Shown one piece after another: positions 23,394 through 33,679 of a stretch of 64,000 nt of DNA (position 1 is its first letter; each line of letters opens with the position of its first letter). The position numbers and the translations under genes are program-made. The DNA comes from Candidatus Eiseniibacteriota bacterium (GTDB taxonomy: Bacteria; Eisenbacteria; RBG-16-71-46), in assembly GCA_016215625.1 (NCBI GenBank), contig JACRIW010000081.1:1-64000 (forward strand), read 5' to 3'. The notes below the pieces were generated by a model. That model ran no database searches, had not been told where the DNA came from, and saw only the letters and a program-made list of their open reading frames with translations.

Positions 23394-24977
23394 ATGGTGA
23401 CCGTGCTCCCCCCCCCACTCCCACCGAGCCTGAAGATGCCCACGCCTTCTTCACCCGGCCACGTTCCGGGCTTCTCCGGCGCCTCATTCGAGCGCGTGCT
23501 CGACCGGCTTCCCGCGCCCGTCTGGCTCTCCACGCTCGACGGCCGGGCGCTCTGGCTGAACCACGCCTGGCTCCAGTTCGTCGGATCCACGCACGAGACC
23601 GCGCTCGACAGGCCGTGGTCGGACTGGGTGCACCCGGACGACCACGCCGCCGTCGTGTCCGTCTGCGGCTCCGCAGTGGAGCGGCACGAACCTTTCGAGG
23701 CCGAAGCGCGCATGCGACGGCACGACGGAAGATGGCGCCGGATGCTGAATCGCGGCGAGCCGTTTCTCGACGCGGAGGGGCGATGCATCGCGTACGTGGG
23801 CTCGCTCACCGACATCACCGAGCGCCGCGAGGCGCAGGATCGCATGCAGCTCGTGCTCGATCATCTCGGCGCTCCGGCTTTCCTCTTCACGGCGGACGGG
23901 CGCTATCTGTTCGTGAACGAAGAGTGGAACGTGCTCTTCAACCCGGCGCGGGTTCCCGCCATCGGCCGGAACATCACCGAGTTCCTGCCGGCCGAGCAGG
24001 TCCAGGAGATCCTGCGCACGAACGCGATCGCCGTGGGCACCGGCCGGCGGTACGAGTACGAGGTGACGCTTTCGACCGTCGACGGTCCGCGCGCGTTCCT
24101 CGCGAAGAAGTTTCCGCTGCGCGACGAGCATGGCGAGCTTTCGATCCTGTGCGGCATCGCGACCGAGCTCACCGAGGTGCGCAAACGCGAGCAGCACACG
24201 CGCGACCTCGAGAGCCAGCTGCTCGAGGCGCGTCACATGGAGAGCCTCGGCGTGCTCGCCGGAGGAGTCGCGCACGACTTCAACAACCTCATGCAAGCCG
24301 TGCTGGGCTACGCGGGGCTCGCGGCCGTGGATGTTCCACCGGACTCACCCGCCCAGGCGTGGATCGAGGAGATCGCGCGTTCGGCGAGGCGCGCGGCCGA
24401 CCTGACGCGGCAGCTGCTCGACTTCGCGGGCCGCCCGGCGCTGCGGACCGAGGAGACGGAGCTCGTGGATCTGCTGCGGGACTGGGAGTCCCCGGCGCGC
24501 ATCGTCGCCCCCCCGCCCGTGCGGCTCGAGCTGCTCCTGCCCGAGACGCTCCCCCGTGTGATCGTCGACACGCTGCGCCTGCAGCAGATGTTCAGCCAGT
24601 TCGTGGGCAACTCGGTCGAGGCGTTCGACGGGAATCCGGGAACGATCACGCTGCGGGCCGGAATCCGGACGGACGACGCCGGGCCCCCGACGGGTCACCG
24701 GTTCGCGGATGCCGTGCCCTCCGGCGAGTGCGTGTTCGTCGAGGTGAACGACGACGGACCGGGCATGGACGAGGAGACGGCGGCGCGCGTGTTCGAGCCG
24801 TTCTTCACGACGCACTTCGCGGGTCGCGGTCTCGGCCTGAGCGCCGCGCTCGGCATCGCGCGCGCGCACGGCGGCACGATCGGCCTCGCGACCGCGCCGG
24901 GTCACGGCGCGTCGTTCCGCGTGCTGCTGCCCGTGGCTCAGCCCTCGCGCAGCGCCTCGAGGAACGCGGCGCCGTAG
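23394..24977 (+). CDS. PAS-domain sensor histidine kinase
   Basis: 527 residues from ATG 23394, or 513 from ATG 23436; neither has a good ribosome site. Two PAS domains (about 30-145, ending GSLTDITERREA, and about 150-270) are followed by a phosphoacceptor helix with the autophosphorylated His at about 294 (GGVAHDFNNLMQAVLGYA). The HATPase_c domain shows QQMFSQFVGNSVEAF (N box), VNDDGPGMDEETAARVFEPFF (G1/F, quoted in parts) and [18 protein letters not shown] (G2). There is no transmembrane segment, so it should sense a cytoplasmic signal. No response regulator is adjacent. Its last 40 bases overlap recQ on the opposite strand. A run of nine Cs lies near the 5' end. Confidence 0.88.
   Translation: MVTVLPPPLPPSLKMPTPSSPGHVPGFSGASFERVLDRLPAPVWLSTLDGRALWLNHAWLQFVGSTHETALDRPWSDWVHPDDHAAVVSVCGSAVERHEPFEAEARMRRHDGRWRRMLNRGEPFLDAEGRCIAYVGSLTDITERREAQDRMQLVLDHLGAPAFLFTADGRYLFVNEEWNVLFNPARVPAIGRNITEFLPAEQVQEILRTNAIAVGTGRRYEYEVTLSTVDGPRAFLAKKFPLRDEHGELSILCGIATELTEVRKREQHTRDLESQLLEARHMESLGVLAGGVAHDFNNLMQAVLGYAGLAAVDVPPDSPAQAWIEEIARSARRAADLTRQLLDFAGRPALRTEETELVDLLRDWESPARIVAPPPVRLELLLPETLPRVIVDTLRLQQMFSQFVGNSVEAFDGNPGTITLRAGIRTDDAGPPTGHRFADAVPSGECVFVEVNDDGPGMDEETAARVFEPFFTTHFAGRGLGLSAALGIARAHGGTIGLATAPGHGASFRVLLPVAQPSRSASRNAAP
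23408..23416. repeat. Nine-C homopolymer at the 5' end of the histidine kinase gene
   Basis: C9 between 23408 and 23416, encoding PPP directly after the first start codon and before the second possible start (23436). Tracts of this length can slip during replication. Confidence 0.7.
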
Positions 24978-26503
24978 CGCTGCAGCTTGGCCGGGCCCAC
25001 GCCCGGGACCTCGAGCATCTCGGCCTCGCTCGCGGGCCGGCGCATCGCCATCTCGCGCAACACGGCGTCGTTGAAGACGATGTACGCGGGCACGCTCTCG
25101 GCGTCGGCGAGACGCTTGCGTACGGCGCGGAGCTGCTCGAAGCGCGCCACGTCGTCCTCCGCCATCTCCGCGAGCGCCGCGGCACGGCCGCCGCGCGCGC
25201 CGGCGACCGCGGCACCCTTCACGCTCACCGGCGCGACGAGGTCCGCGACGCCGATGCCTCGGCACACGTCGCACGACTCGCCGCACGGTTCGATCGTCTC
25301 GTCGAACCACGCGCACGCCGCCTGGTGGCGGCACCCGCCGGCGTCGAACATGCGGAACAGGTCGAGCGTCTTGCGGCGCGTCTCGGCCTTGAGCGCCTCG
25401 TCCTCGATCGAATCGAGGAACGTGTCGTAGCCGATCACGTCGGCGTACGAATAGAACACGACGCAGTCGCTCGGCAGGCCGTCGCGGCCCGCACGGCCGA
25501 TCTCCTGGTACCAGGCCTCGACGCTCTTCGGCATGTCGCGGTGCACGACGAGCCGCACGTTGCTCTTGTCGATGCCCATGCCGAACGCGACCGTGGCGAC
25601 CACGACGTCCACCTCGTCGCGCGCGAACGCGTTCTGGTGCCGCTCGCGCAGTTCGTCCGGCAATCCCGCGTGGTACGGCACCGCGCGCAGGCCCTGCTGC
25701 TGCAGCCACGCCGCGGTCTGCTCCACCGAGCGCCGGCTCATGCAGTACACGATCGCGCTGCGGTCCTTGTGGCGCTTGAGCAGGCCGAGCAGGTCCTTGC
25801 GCACGTTGCGCTGCGTGCCGTCGGGCCCCTTGCCCTTGCGCACGGCGGTGATGTGCAGGTTGCGCCGCAGGAACGAACCCTTGAAGCCGTCCGGCTTCTT
25901 CATGCCGAGCTGGCGGATGATGTCGCCCGCCACGCGGCGCGTCGCGGTCGCGGTCAGCGCGAGCACGGGAATGTCGCCCAGCTGTTCCTTGAGACCGCGC
26001 AGCTTGCGGTACGCGGGACGGAAATCGTGCCCCCAGTGGCTGATGCAGTGCGCTTCGTCCACGACCACGAGCGAGATGCGGCAGCCGGCGATGAAGTCGC
26101 GCAGCGAGCCCTCGAGCGCTTCGGGTGCGAGGTAGAGCAGCTCGAGCTCGCCGCGCCGCAGCGCCGCGAGGCGTTCGCGCCGGTCCTCGAACGGGATCGT
26201 CGAGTTCACCATGGTCGCGCGGAAGCCGAGCCGCACGAGCGCGTCCACCTGGTCCTTCATGAGCGAGATGAGCGGCGAGATCACGAGCACCGTGCCCGGC
26301 AGCAGCTTCGCGGGGAGCTGGAACGTGAGCGACTTGCCCGCGCCCGTCGGCATCACGCCGATGCAGTCCCGGCCCGTCAGAACGGCGTCGATGATCCGGC
26401 GCTGTCCCGGGCGGAACTCGCGGTAGCCGAAGATCGCTTCGAGCGCCTGCTGTGGATCGTCGAAGGAGGCCTGATGGAAGAGCGGCGCGTTGGTGTCGAA
26501 CAA
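24938..26503 (-). CDS. recQ: RecQ-family ATP-dependent DNA helicase
   Basis: 521 residues from a TTG start (GAGGA 5 bases upstream). Helicase motifs: FRPGQRRIIDAV (motif 0), MPTGAGKSLTFQLPA (I), LVVVDEAHCISHWGHDFRP (II and the RecQ aromatic loop), LALTATAT (III), VATVAFGMGIDKSNVR (V) and YQEIGRAGRDG (VI). A zinc site follows (GGCRHQAACAW...CGESCDVC). The C-terminal HRDC domain (about 435-521) ends LEVPGVGPAKLQRYGAAFL. The winged-helix region between zinc site and HRDC is largely replaced by an Ala/Gly-rich linker, making it shorter than E. coli RecQ (about 600). It unwinds DNA 3' to 5' in recombination repair. Confidence 0.92.
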   Translation of the reverse strand: MFDTNAPLFHQASFDDPQQALEAIFGYREFRPGQRRIIDAVLTGRDCIGVMPTGAGKSLTFQLPAKLLPGTVLVISPLISLMKDQVDALVRLGFRATMVNSTIPFEDRRERLAALRRGELELLYLAPEALEGSLRDFIAGCRISLVVVDEAHCISHWGHDFRPAYRKLRGLKEQLGDIPVLALTATATRRVAGDIIRQLGMKKPDGFKGSFLRRNLHITAVRKGKGPDGTQRNVRKDLLGLLKRHKDRSAIVYCMSRRSVEQTAAWLQQQGLRAVPYHAGLPDELRERHQNAFARDEVDVVVATVAFGMGIDKSNVRLVVHRDMPKSVEAWYQEIGRAGRDGLPSDCVVFYSYADVIGYDTFLDSIEDEALKAETRRKTLDLFRMFDAGGCRHQAACAWFDETIEPCGESCDVCRGIGVADLVAPVSVKGAAVAGARGGRAAALAEMAEDDVARFEQLRAVRKRLADAESVPAYIVFNDAVLREMAMRRPASEAEMLEVPGVGPAKLQRYGAAFLEALREG

Positions 26504-26546
26504 GGCTTCCTCGTGGGGGGCGCGAAGCGTCGCGAAACGGCGTGAT

Positions 26547-26582
26547 GCGCGGGGACTCGCGCGGGGATTCGCGCGGGGATGC
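26547..26582. repeat. Short tandem repeat upstream of recQ
   Basis: Three copies of a 12-base unit (GCGCGGGGAYTC-like) with a decayed fourth copy after it, between recQ and the dinB-like gene. Confidence 0.65.
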
Positions 26583-26596
26583 CGCCGGGGCGATTC

Positions 26597-26622
26597 AGGC
26601 GCCGCGCGGAGGCGCGGCGCCT
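26597..26622 (-). terminator. Hairpin downstream of the dinB-like gene
   Basis: Perfect 11-bp GC-rich stem (AGGCGCCGCGC and its complement) with loop GGAG, 17 bases past the dinB-like stop. No T-run follows. Confidence 0.5.
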
Positions 26623-26638
26623 GCGGCGCCCGCGGCGA

Positions 26639-27112
26639 TCAACCGACGAGGCGGTCGAGGCCGAGCTCGCGGCGGCACATGGCGAGCTGGCCGAGGTGAT
26701 ACGTGTCGTGCACGGCGGCGAGTCCGACGACGCCGAACAGCGTCGGCTCGAGCCCCGGCACCTGCGTCTCGGCCTTCAGGCCGTCCATCGTCTGCTTCTC
26801 GAGCTGCGCCATGAAGGCGGCGTGCACTTCGGACCACTTCGCGCGCACGTCCGCGAGTGCGGGCCAGCCCTGCATGTCGCCGTGCTCGTCGCCGCGCTGG
26901 AAGTACTTCGCCCACGCGACGTCCACCTTGCCGCCGAGCGCGCCGAGGAAGAGCCCGCGCGTGACGACCATGTGCGCCGCGATCCACAGCGGCGAGTTCG
27001 TGGCCGCCGGCTTGCGGCGGGCGCCCTCGTCGGTCATGCCGTCGAGCGCGCGCAGGAAGAGCGAATCCGAGGTGCGGAAGATCAGTTCGTAACCACGCAG
27101 TTCGGGAATCAC
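26639..27112 (-). CDS. DinB-family putative metal-dependent protein
   Basis: 157 residues from a GTG start that overlaps the rhodanese stop by GTGA. The four-helix DinB/YfiT fold is suggested by its length and by metal-ligand His residues in PLWIAAHMVVTRG and AVHDTYHLGQLAMCR. Family members include thiol S-transferases (bacillithiol and mycothiol users) and damage-induced proteins of unknown role. Position behind a rhodanese gene makes a thiol-related role possible, but that is inference. Confidence 0.78.
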   Translation of the reverse strand: MIPELRGYELIFRTSDSLFLRALDGMTDEGARRKPAATNSPLWIAAHMVVTRGLFLGALGGKVDVAWAKYFQRGDEHGDMQGWPALADVRAKWSEVHAAFMAQLEKQTMDGLKAETQVPGLEPTLFGVVGLAAVHDTYHLGQLAMCRRELGLDRLVG

Positions 27113-27522
27113 GGCCGGGCCTCCGGGGTGACGACGGGAAGACCGCGCTCGTTCCAGCCGCGCCAGCCGCCGTCGAGCGACAGGACGTTCGTGTAACCCA
27201 TCTTCTGGAGATTGTCCGCGACGAGCACGCTGCGGAAGCCGCCGCCGCAGTAGGCGACGATCGGCGTGTCCTTGTCCGGGATCGCCGTCTCGACGTCGCG
27301 CTCGATGACGCCCTTGCCGAGGTGATGCGCGCTGGGCAGGTGCCCCGCGTCCCACTCGCGGTCCTCACGCGTGTCGACGAGCACGTAGCGCTCGCCGGCC
27401 TGCAGCTTCGCGATGAACTCCTCGATCGAGAGCGTGCGCACGCGCTGCTTCGCGTCCTCGACGAGCGCGAGGAATCCGGGATTGTGCGCGGGCTTCGTCG
27501 TCGGTGTTTCGGTCATCGTCAT
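27109..27522 (-). CDS. Single-domain rhodanese-like protein
   Basis: 137 residues; the ATG overlaps the mqnE stop by one base (TGATG). After about 30 N-terminal residues comes one rhodanese domain: EFIAKLQAGERYVLVDTRED, AGHLPSAHHLGKG, and the active loop AYCGGGFRS with the catalytic Cys, then GGWRGWNERGLPV. Such proteins move sulfane sulfur or detoxify cyanide. Coupling to mqnE, an iron-sulfur radical SAM enzyme, is of interest but no link is shown. Confidence 0.88.
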   Translation of the reverse strand: MTMTETPTTKPAHNPGFLALVEDAKQRVRTLSIEEFIAKLQAGERYVLVDTREDREWDAGHLPSAHHLGKGVIERDVETAIPDKDTPIVAYCGGGFRSVLVADNLQKMGYTNVLSLDGGWRGWNERGLPVVTPEARP

Positions 27523-28646
27523 CAGGCCCCCACGGCGAGCGCCGGTTCGTCCCGGCGGGAGTACTCGCGGACGACCCGGTAGAGCGCGTCGCGCTGCACC
27601 GGGATCTTGCCCGCTTCGCGGATCATCTGGACCATGCCCGCCTCGGCCATGCCGACCGGGCTGCGCGCCTGCGCGGCGTGCGCGATCTTCTCGAGTCCGA
27701 TCGTGCCGTCGAGGTCGCTCGCGCCGAAGTTGAGCGCGGCGGCCGCGGTGTCCTGCCCGAGCATGACCCAGTAGCCCTTCACGTGCGGCACGTTGTCGAA
27801 CACGAGCCGCGAGATCGCGATCGTCTTGAGGTCCTCGATCGCCGACGCCTGCCGGCGCACGAGACCGGTGTTGCCGGGCTGGAACGCGAGCGGGATGAAC
27901 GCGAAGAACCCGGGCGCGCGCATCTCGAGCTCGCGCAGGTCGATCATGTGCTGCACGCGCTCGGCGCGCGTCTCGATGTGACCGTAGAGCAGCGTCGAGT
28001 TGCTCGGGATGCCGAGACGGTGCGCGGTCTCGTGGATCTCGAGCCAGCGCTTGCCGCCGATCTTCTGGCCGAACAGTTCGCGGCGCACGCGCTCGCTGAA
28101 CACCTCGGCGCCTCCGCCGGGCAGCGCGTCGAGACCGGCGTTCTTCAGTTCGGTGAGCACCCAGTCGGCGGGCTTCTTCGTGAGGCGGCAGAAGAAGTCG
28201 ATCTCGACGGCGGTGTACGCCTTCACGCTGAGATCGGGCTTCTTCTCCTTCACCCAGCGAATGACGTCGAGGTAGTCGTCGAAGCGCCACTTGTTGTGGA
28301 GCCCGCCGACGATGTGGATCTCGGTGATCTCGGGATCGACGTGCGCGAGCACGTCTTCCTTCGACATCGTGTAGGACGTCGGGTCGCCGGGCTTCTTGGC
28401 GTAGTCGCAGAACTTGCACGCGAGCACGCAGACGTTGGTCGGGTTCAGCTGGCGGTTGACGGTGAAGTACACCTTGTCGCCGTGCTTGTCGCGCGCGAGC
28501 GCGTCGGCGAGCCGGCCGAGTTCGAGCACGGGCGCGTCGAACAGGCGGATGCCGTCTTCCTGCGTGAGGTGGTCTCCCGCGACCAGCTTGGCGCGCGCGG
28601 CCTCCACGAGGGAGTCGCGCAGGCGGATGTCGGAAACGAAGCTCAA
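27522..28646 (-). CDS. mqnE: Aminofutalosine synthase (MqnE), radical SAM
   Basis: 374 residues from a TTG start at 28646 with AAAGGA 8 bases upstream; an ATG at 28730 would add 28 residues without a ribosome site. The 4Fe-4S/SAM motif is CVLACKFCDYAKK (Cx3CxxC). NPTNVC, GGLHNKWRFDDYL, LPGGGAEVFS, LLYGHIETRAERV, FIPLAFQPGNTGL and VKGYWVMLGQ match MqnE more closely than MqnC. It adds the adenosyl radical to the MqnA product to give aminofutalosine. First gene of the mqnE-rhodanese-dinB operon. Confidence 0.88.
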   Translation of the reverse strand: MSFVSDIRLRDSLVEAARAKLVAGDHLTQEDGIRLFDAPVLELGRLADALARDKHGDKVYFTVNRQLNPTNVCVLACKFCDYAKKPGDPTSYTMSKEDVLAHVDPEITEIHIVGGLHNKWRFDDYLDVIRWVKEKKPDLSVKAYTAVEIDFFCRLTKKPADWVLTELKNAGLDALPGGGAEVFSERVRRELFGQKIGGKRWLEIHETAHRLGIPSNSTLLYGHIETRAERVQHMIDLRELEMRAPGFFAFIPLAFQPGNTGLVRRQASAIEDLKTIAISRLVFDNVPHVKGYWVMLGQDTAAAALNFGASDLDGTIGLEKIAHAAQARSPVGMAEAGMVQMIREAGKIPVQRDALYRVVREYSRRDEPALAVGA

Positions 28647-28809
28647 GACGTGTGTCCTTTCCGCGGCGGTGAGGGCTTCGAAACGCGGCGCAGTATAGCC
28701 ATGCGACGGCACGGCTGAAAATGAACCCACATCGGCCCGGCGTTGGACGCATCTGCCCGAGGGACATTACCGTGCCCGGTCCGTCCATCCCTCCGGAGGC
28801 CCTGCCCTG

Positions 28810-30723
<1,914 letters not shown>

Positions 30724-30756
30724 CGCACGCGGCGGCCCGAACGCCCGGAATCGCGA

Positions 30757-30782
30757 AAGGCCCGGTCATTCGACCGGGCCTT
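30757..30782. terminator. Intrinsic terminator after the ABC transporter
   Basis: Perfect 11-bp stem AAGGCCCGGTC/GACCGGGCCTT with loop ATTC between two convergent genes; can serve both. Confidence 0.75.
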
Positions 30783-30836
30783 CGCCGTTCCGTGGCGCTC
30801 CCCAGCTCACACGGAACGTCCTGCATTTCGGGGCGG

Positions 30837-33413
30837 CTACAGCGTGAAGTGGTGGGCCACCTTCACGAGGATGGTGTTGGACGCGTCGGCGTGGCCGAGC
30901 GAGGCGAGCGACGCGTTCAGGCGGAACCGGCCGTCGTCCACGAAATCCTCGCGCTGCTGCGTCCACACGAGGAAGAACGTCGAGCCCGGCAGGTATTCCC
31001 AGCGCAGCACGGCGTTGCCGCGCACGCTGCGGTAGTTGAAGTCGCTCGTGCCGTCCGTGCCCAACGAGACGAACTCGTACGTCGCGGGACGCGCGAGGTA
31101 CTTGAGACCGGAGTAGTCGCCGGACGTGAGGAACGGCTGCGCGTAGAGCTGGAACGAGAGCGCCGGTGTGATCGAGTAGTCCATGCGCAGGCTCGCCGAG
31201 AGCGTGCTCTGCTCGAGCTGCGCGAACACGTAGCGCGAGCCGTACGTCTCGGTGGCGCCGGCGTCGGCGTACTGCGTGAGGTACTGCGCGTCGGTGACGC
31301 CGCGATACCAGCTCGGGTTGAACTCGAGCGAAAGGTTCGAAACCGGCTTCCACACCAGGCCCGGGCTGACCGAGAACTCCCAGCCGCCGTCCTCGCTCCG
31401 GCTCGGGTTCACGTCCACGTACCAGAAGCGCTTCGCCTTGCTGTTCGAATCGAAGTGCAGGTTCGTCGAGAAGCCCGAGAGATTGCGCATGATCGGACCG
31501 CCGCGCGTCGCGCGCGTGTTCACGGTGGCCGGGAACAGGAACACCGTCGTCTCCCAGCTGTTGTGATTGCGCTGTTCGAGCTTGTAGCCGGCGTACAGCA
31601 TCTTGGTCGTCGGGTTGCCCTCGGTGTCGAACGTCGCGGCGAGCGCGCCGATCACGTGCGAGTACTGCTTCCAGCCCTTCGGCTTGTTCCACTGGTAGCC
31701 GGTGCCGAAGTGCCCGTTGACCACGTCACCGCGCGAGGTGAAGCCCATGTCGTTCGTGTCGAAGCCGGGTGACAGCCAGCCGAGCGCCGAGTTCAGCATC
31801 CACGGTCCGTTCTGGCGGTTGAGCCACAGCCGCGCGCCCTGACCCGTGAGGCTCGTCGCGTTCGGGTCCACCTCGACGTGACCGGCGTCGGGACGCTGGT
31901 AGTAGTGCGCGCTGCTGCGCTGGAGCGCGGTGATGCGGTCCTTCGAGCCGCTGACCTGCGTCGCGGCGGCCCAGCCCGAGATCACCCAGTTCTTCTTGCC
32001 GTCGAGGAACGTCCAGCCGTCCACCGCCGTCACGACGCCGGCCTTGTTCACGAAGCGCTCGAGGTCCCGGGCGTCCGAGAACGAACGGATCGTGGTGGTG
32101 TTCATGACGCCGAGCCCCTGGCGGCCCTTGTGGAACGCGTGCATGCCGCGCAGGACGCCGTAGTACGTCAGCGGCTCGACCGCGACGTCGCTCTCGCGGC
32201 CGAGCGAGTCCGTGATCGTGCCCGTCTCGCGCGCGGTGACCGCGTGCACCATGCCGAAGTCCCAGCCGGGCACGAGCTGGCCCGTGACTTTCGCGGCGCC
32301 GAGGATGCTCGTGCCGAGCGGCGCGGTGCCCGGGTCGGCGAGGAAGCCGGCCTGCGGCGCGCGGCCGATACGGCGCGTGTAGAGGAAGGTGGGCTCGGGC
32401 CAGTTGAAGCCCCAGTAGTCGTTCGCGCCGTTGTTGCCGCAGCGGAACACCGAGAACCCTTCGGTGAAGAACGGTCGCTTCTCGCCGAAGTAGGTCTCGA
32501 CGTCGGACAGGTTCACGACGGCAGGGTCGATCTCGACCTGGCCGAAGTCGGGGTTGATCGTCGCGTTGAGCGAGAGCCGGGGGCCCAGCGTGGTGCGCAG
32601 GTCCGCGCCTCCGGCGTTGGTGAAGTCGGATTCACCCCGGAAGAAATCTCCCTTCGAGGTGACGTACGGCGTGATCTCGTACGCGCGCCGCGGCTTCACG
32701 CCGTCGAGGCCGTGCAGTTCGGGGAAGCGCGAGATGAAGCCGCTCTGGCCGCGCCGGGGGAAGGCGAGCATGTCCTCTTCCTGCGAGCGCGTCGTGAAGC
32801 GCTTGAAGTTGACACCCCACACCACCGGGTCGGCGTTCGCGAAGCGCATCTGCGAGAACGGAATGCGCATCTCCGCGACCCAGCCCTGCGCGTCACGCGT
32901 GACACGGCCGTTCCAGACGCCGTCCCACGAGTCGTCGTCCCAGCCGTCGTTCATGAACACGCCGTCGAGCTGCGTGCCCGCGGCGGCGAGCCCGAAGTAG
33001 TAACCGGTCCGCTTGTCGTGGAACGGGTCGAGGAAGATGAAGAACGCGTCCGAGGACACGTTGCCGTCGCGCCGCACGAGGCGCGCGACGATGGAGTCGG
33101 GCTGCGTGTCGTACATGCGCGCGCCCACGTAGAGCGCGTCGTCGTCGTACGCGAGCCGCACCTCGGTCTGCTGCCGCGTGGGAGCGCCCTGGTCCGGCTC
33201 CTTCTGCTTGAAGTCGGTGGCCGCCTCGGCGGACTTCCAGACGGGTTCGTCGAGCAGGCCGTCCACGAGGATGGGTTGGGACGTGCGCACCGCGCGGACC
33301 GGACCCGACGTGAACCCGGTCGTGTCCGCGACGCCCGTGGAGGGCTTGGAAGGCTGCGCGGCCGCGGCGCCGGCGAGGGCGGCCGTGAGCAGCAAGGAGA
33401 GCAGGAGTCGCAT
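30837..33413 (-). CDS. DUF5916 family outer-membrane protein with CBM9-like N-terminal domain
   Basis: 858 residues from ATG 33413 (GGAG 8 bases upstream). A signal peptide (MRLLLSLLLTAALAGAAAAQ) leads to a CBM9-like domain (about 45-230: PILVDGLLDEPVWKSAE, VRLAYDDDALYVGARMYD, WVAEMRIPFSQMRFA). The DUF5916 part begins near GPRLSLNATINPDFGQVEID and FFGEKRPFFTEG-like segments and continues as many amphipathic strands ending in Leu (LVKVAHHFTL), a barrel signature. The family is common in Bacteroidota-like and related diderms; the function is unknown, with carbohydrate or peptide handling suggested. The gene is single, bounded by hairpins on both sides. Confidence 0.85.
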   Translation of the reverse strand: MRLLLSLLLTAALAGAAAAQPSKPSTGVADTTGFTSGPVRAVRTSQPILVDGLLDEPVWKSAEAATDFKQKEPDQGAPTRQQTEVRLAYDDDALYVGARMYDTQPDSIVARLVRRDGNVSSDAFFIFLDPFHDKRTGYYFGLAAAGTQLDGVFMNDGWDDDSWDGVWNGRVTRDAQGWVAEMRIPFSQMRFANADPVVWGVNFKRFTTRSQEEDMLAFPRRGQSGFISRFPELHGLDGVKPRRAYEITPYVTSKGDFFRGESDFTNAGGADLRTTLGPRLSLNATINPDFGQVEIDPAVVNLSDVETYFGEKRPFFTEGFSVFRCGNNGANDYWGFNWPEPTFLYTRRIGRAPQAGFLADPGTAPLGTSILGAAKVTGQLVPGWDFGMVHAVTARETGTITDSLGRESDVAVEPLTYYGVLRGMHAFHKGRQGLGVMNTTTIRSFSDARDLERFVNKAGVVTAVDGWTFLDGKKNWVISGWAAATQVSGSKDRITALQRSSAHYYQRPDAGHVEVDPNATSLTGQGARLWLNRQNGPWMLNSALGWLSPGFDTNDMGFTSRGDVVNGHFGTGYQWNKPKGWKQYSHVIGALAATFDTEGNPTTKMLYAGYKLEQRNHNSWETTVFLFPATVNTRATRGGPIMRNLSGFSTNLHFDSNSKAKRFWYVDVNPSRSEDGGWEFSVSPGLVWKPVSNLSLEFNPSWYRGVTDAQYLTQYADAGATETYGSRYVFAQLEQSTLSASLRMDYSITPALSFQLYAQPFLTSGDYSGLKYLARPATYEFVSLGTDGTSDFNYRSVRGNAVLRWEYLPGSTFFLVWTQQREDFVDDGRFRLNASLASLGHADASNTILVKVAHHFTL

Positions 33414-33637
33414 GGAAAGCTCCGGAGGCGATGGCACGAATGCTTGGACGATCGAAACCCGCGTGGGGTTGGGACGGGCCGATGGGGGGCGGCGTTGTCG
33501 CGCTCTACGGGCCGGGGCCCGGATGGGTTGCCGCGACGCACCATGCGGGCGCGATCGGGCCCGGGAACATCACGGGCGGACGAACGCGGCGGCGTGCCGC
33601 ACGAACTCCCCGGAAGGGCCCGCGAACGCCCGCGAAA

Positions 33638-33671
33638 CGCCGGGCCCGCGCGGTACGCGCGCAGCCCGGCG
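33638..33671 (-). terminator. Hairpin terminator after psuG
   Basis: An outer stem CGCCGGGC/GCCCGGCG and an inner CGCGCG stem around GTA, 8 bases past the psuG stop. No T-run is evident. The rest of the gap to 33413 should hold the DUF5916 promoter, which I cannot place. Confidence 0.45.
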
Positions 33672-33679
33672 GCGTGGGA

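Noticed and set aside
23351-26545. 1,064-codon plus-strand frame covering the kinase and recQ
   Set aside because: Out of frame with the kinase and antisense to recQ; no domains.
26547-26622. CRISPR-like repeat array
   Set aside because: Repeat units are only 12 bases, directly tandem without spacers; a simple GC-rich repeat.
33414-33679. A small gene between DUF5916 and psuG
   Set aside because: Possible short frames have no ribosome sites and the region contains a terminator-like hairpin; most likely promoter DNA.
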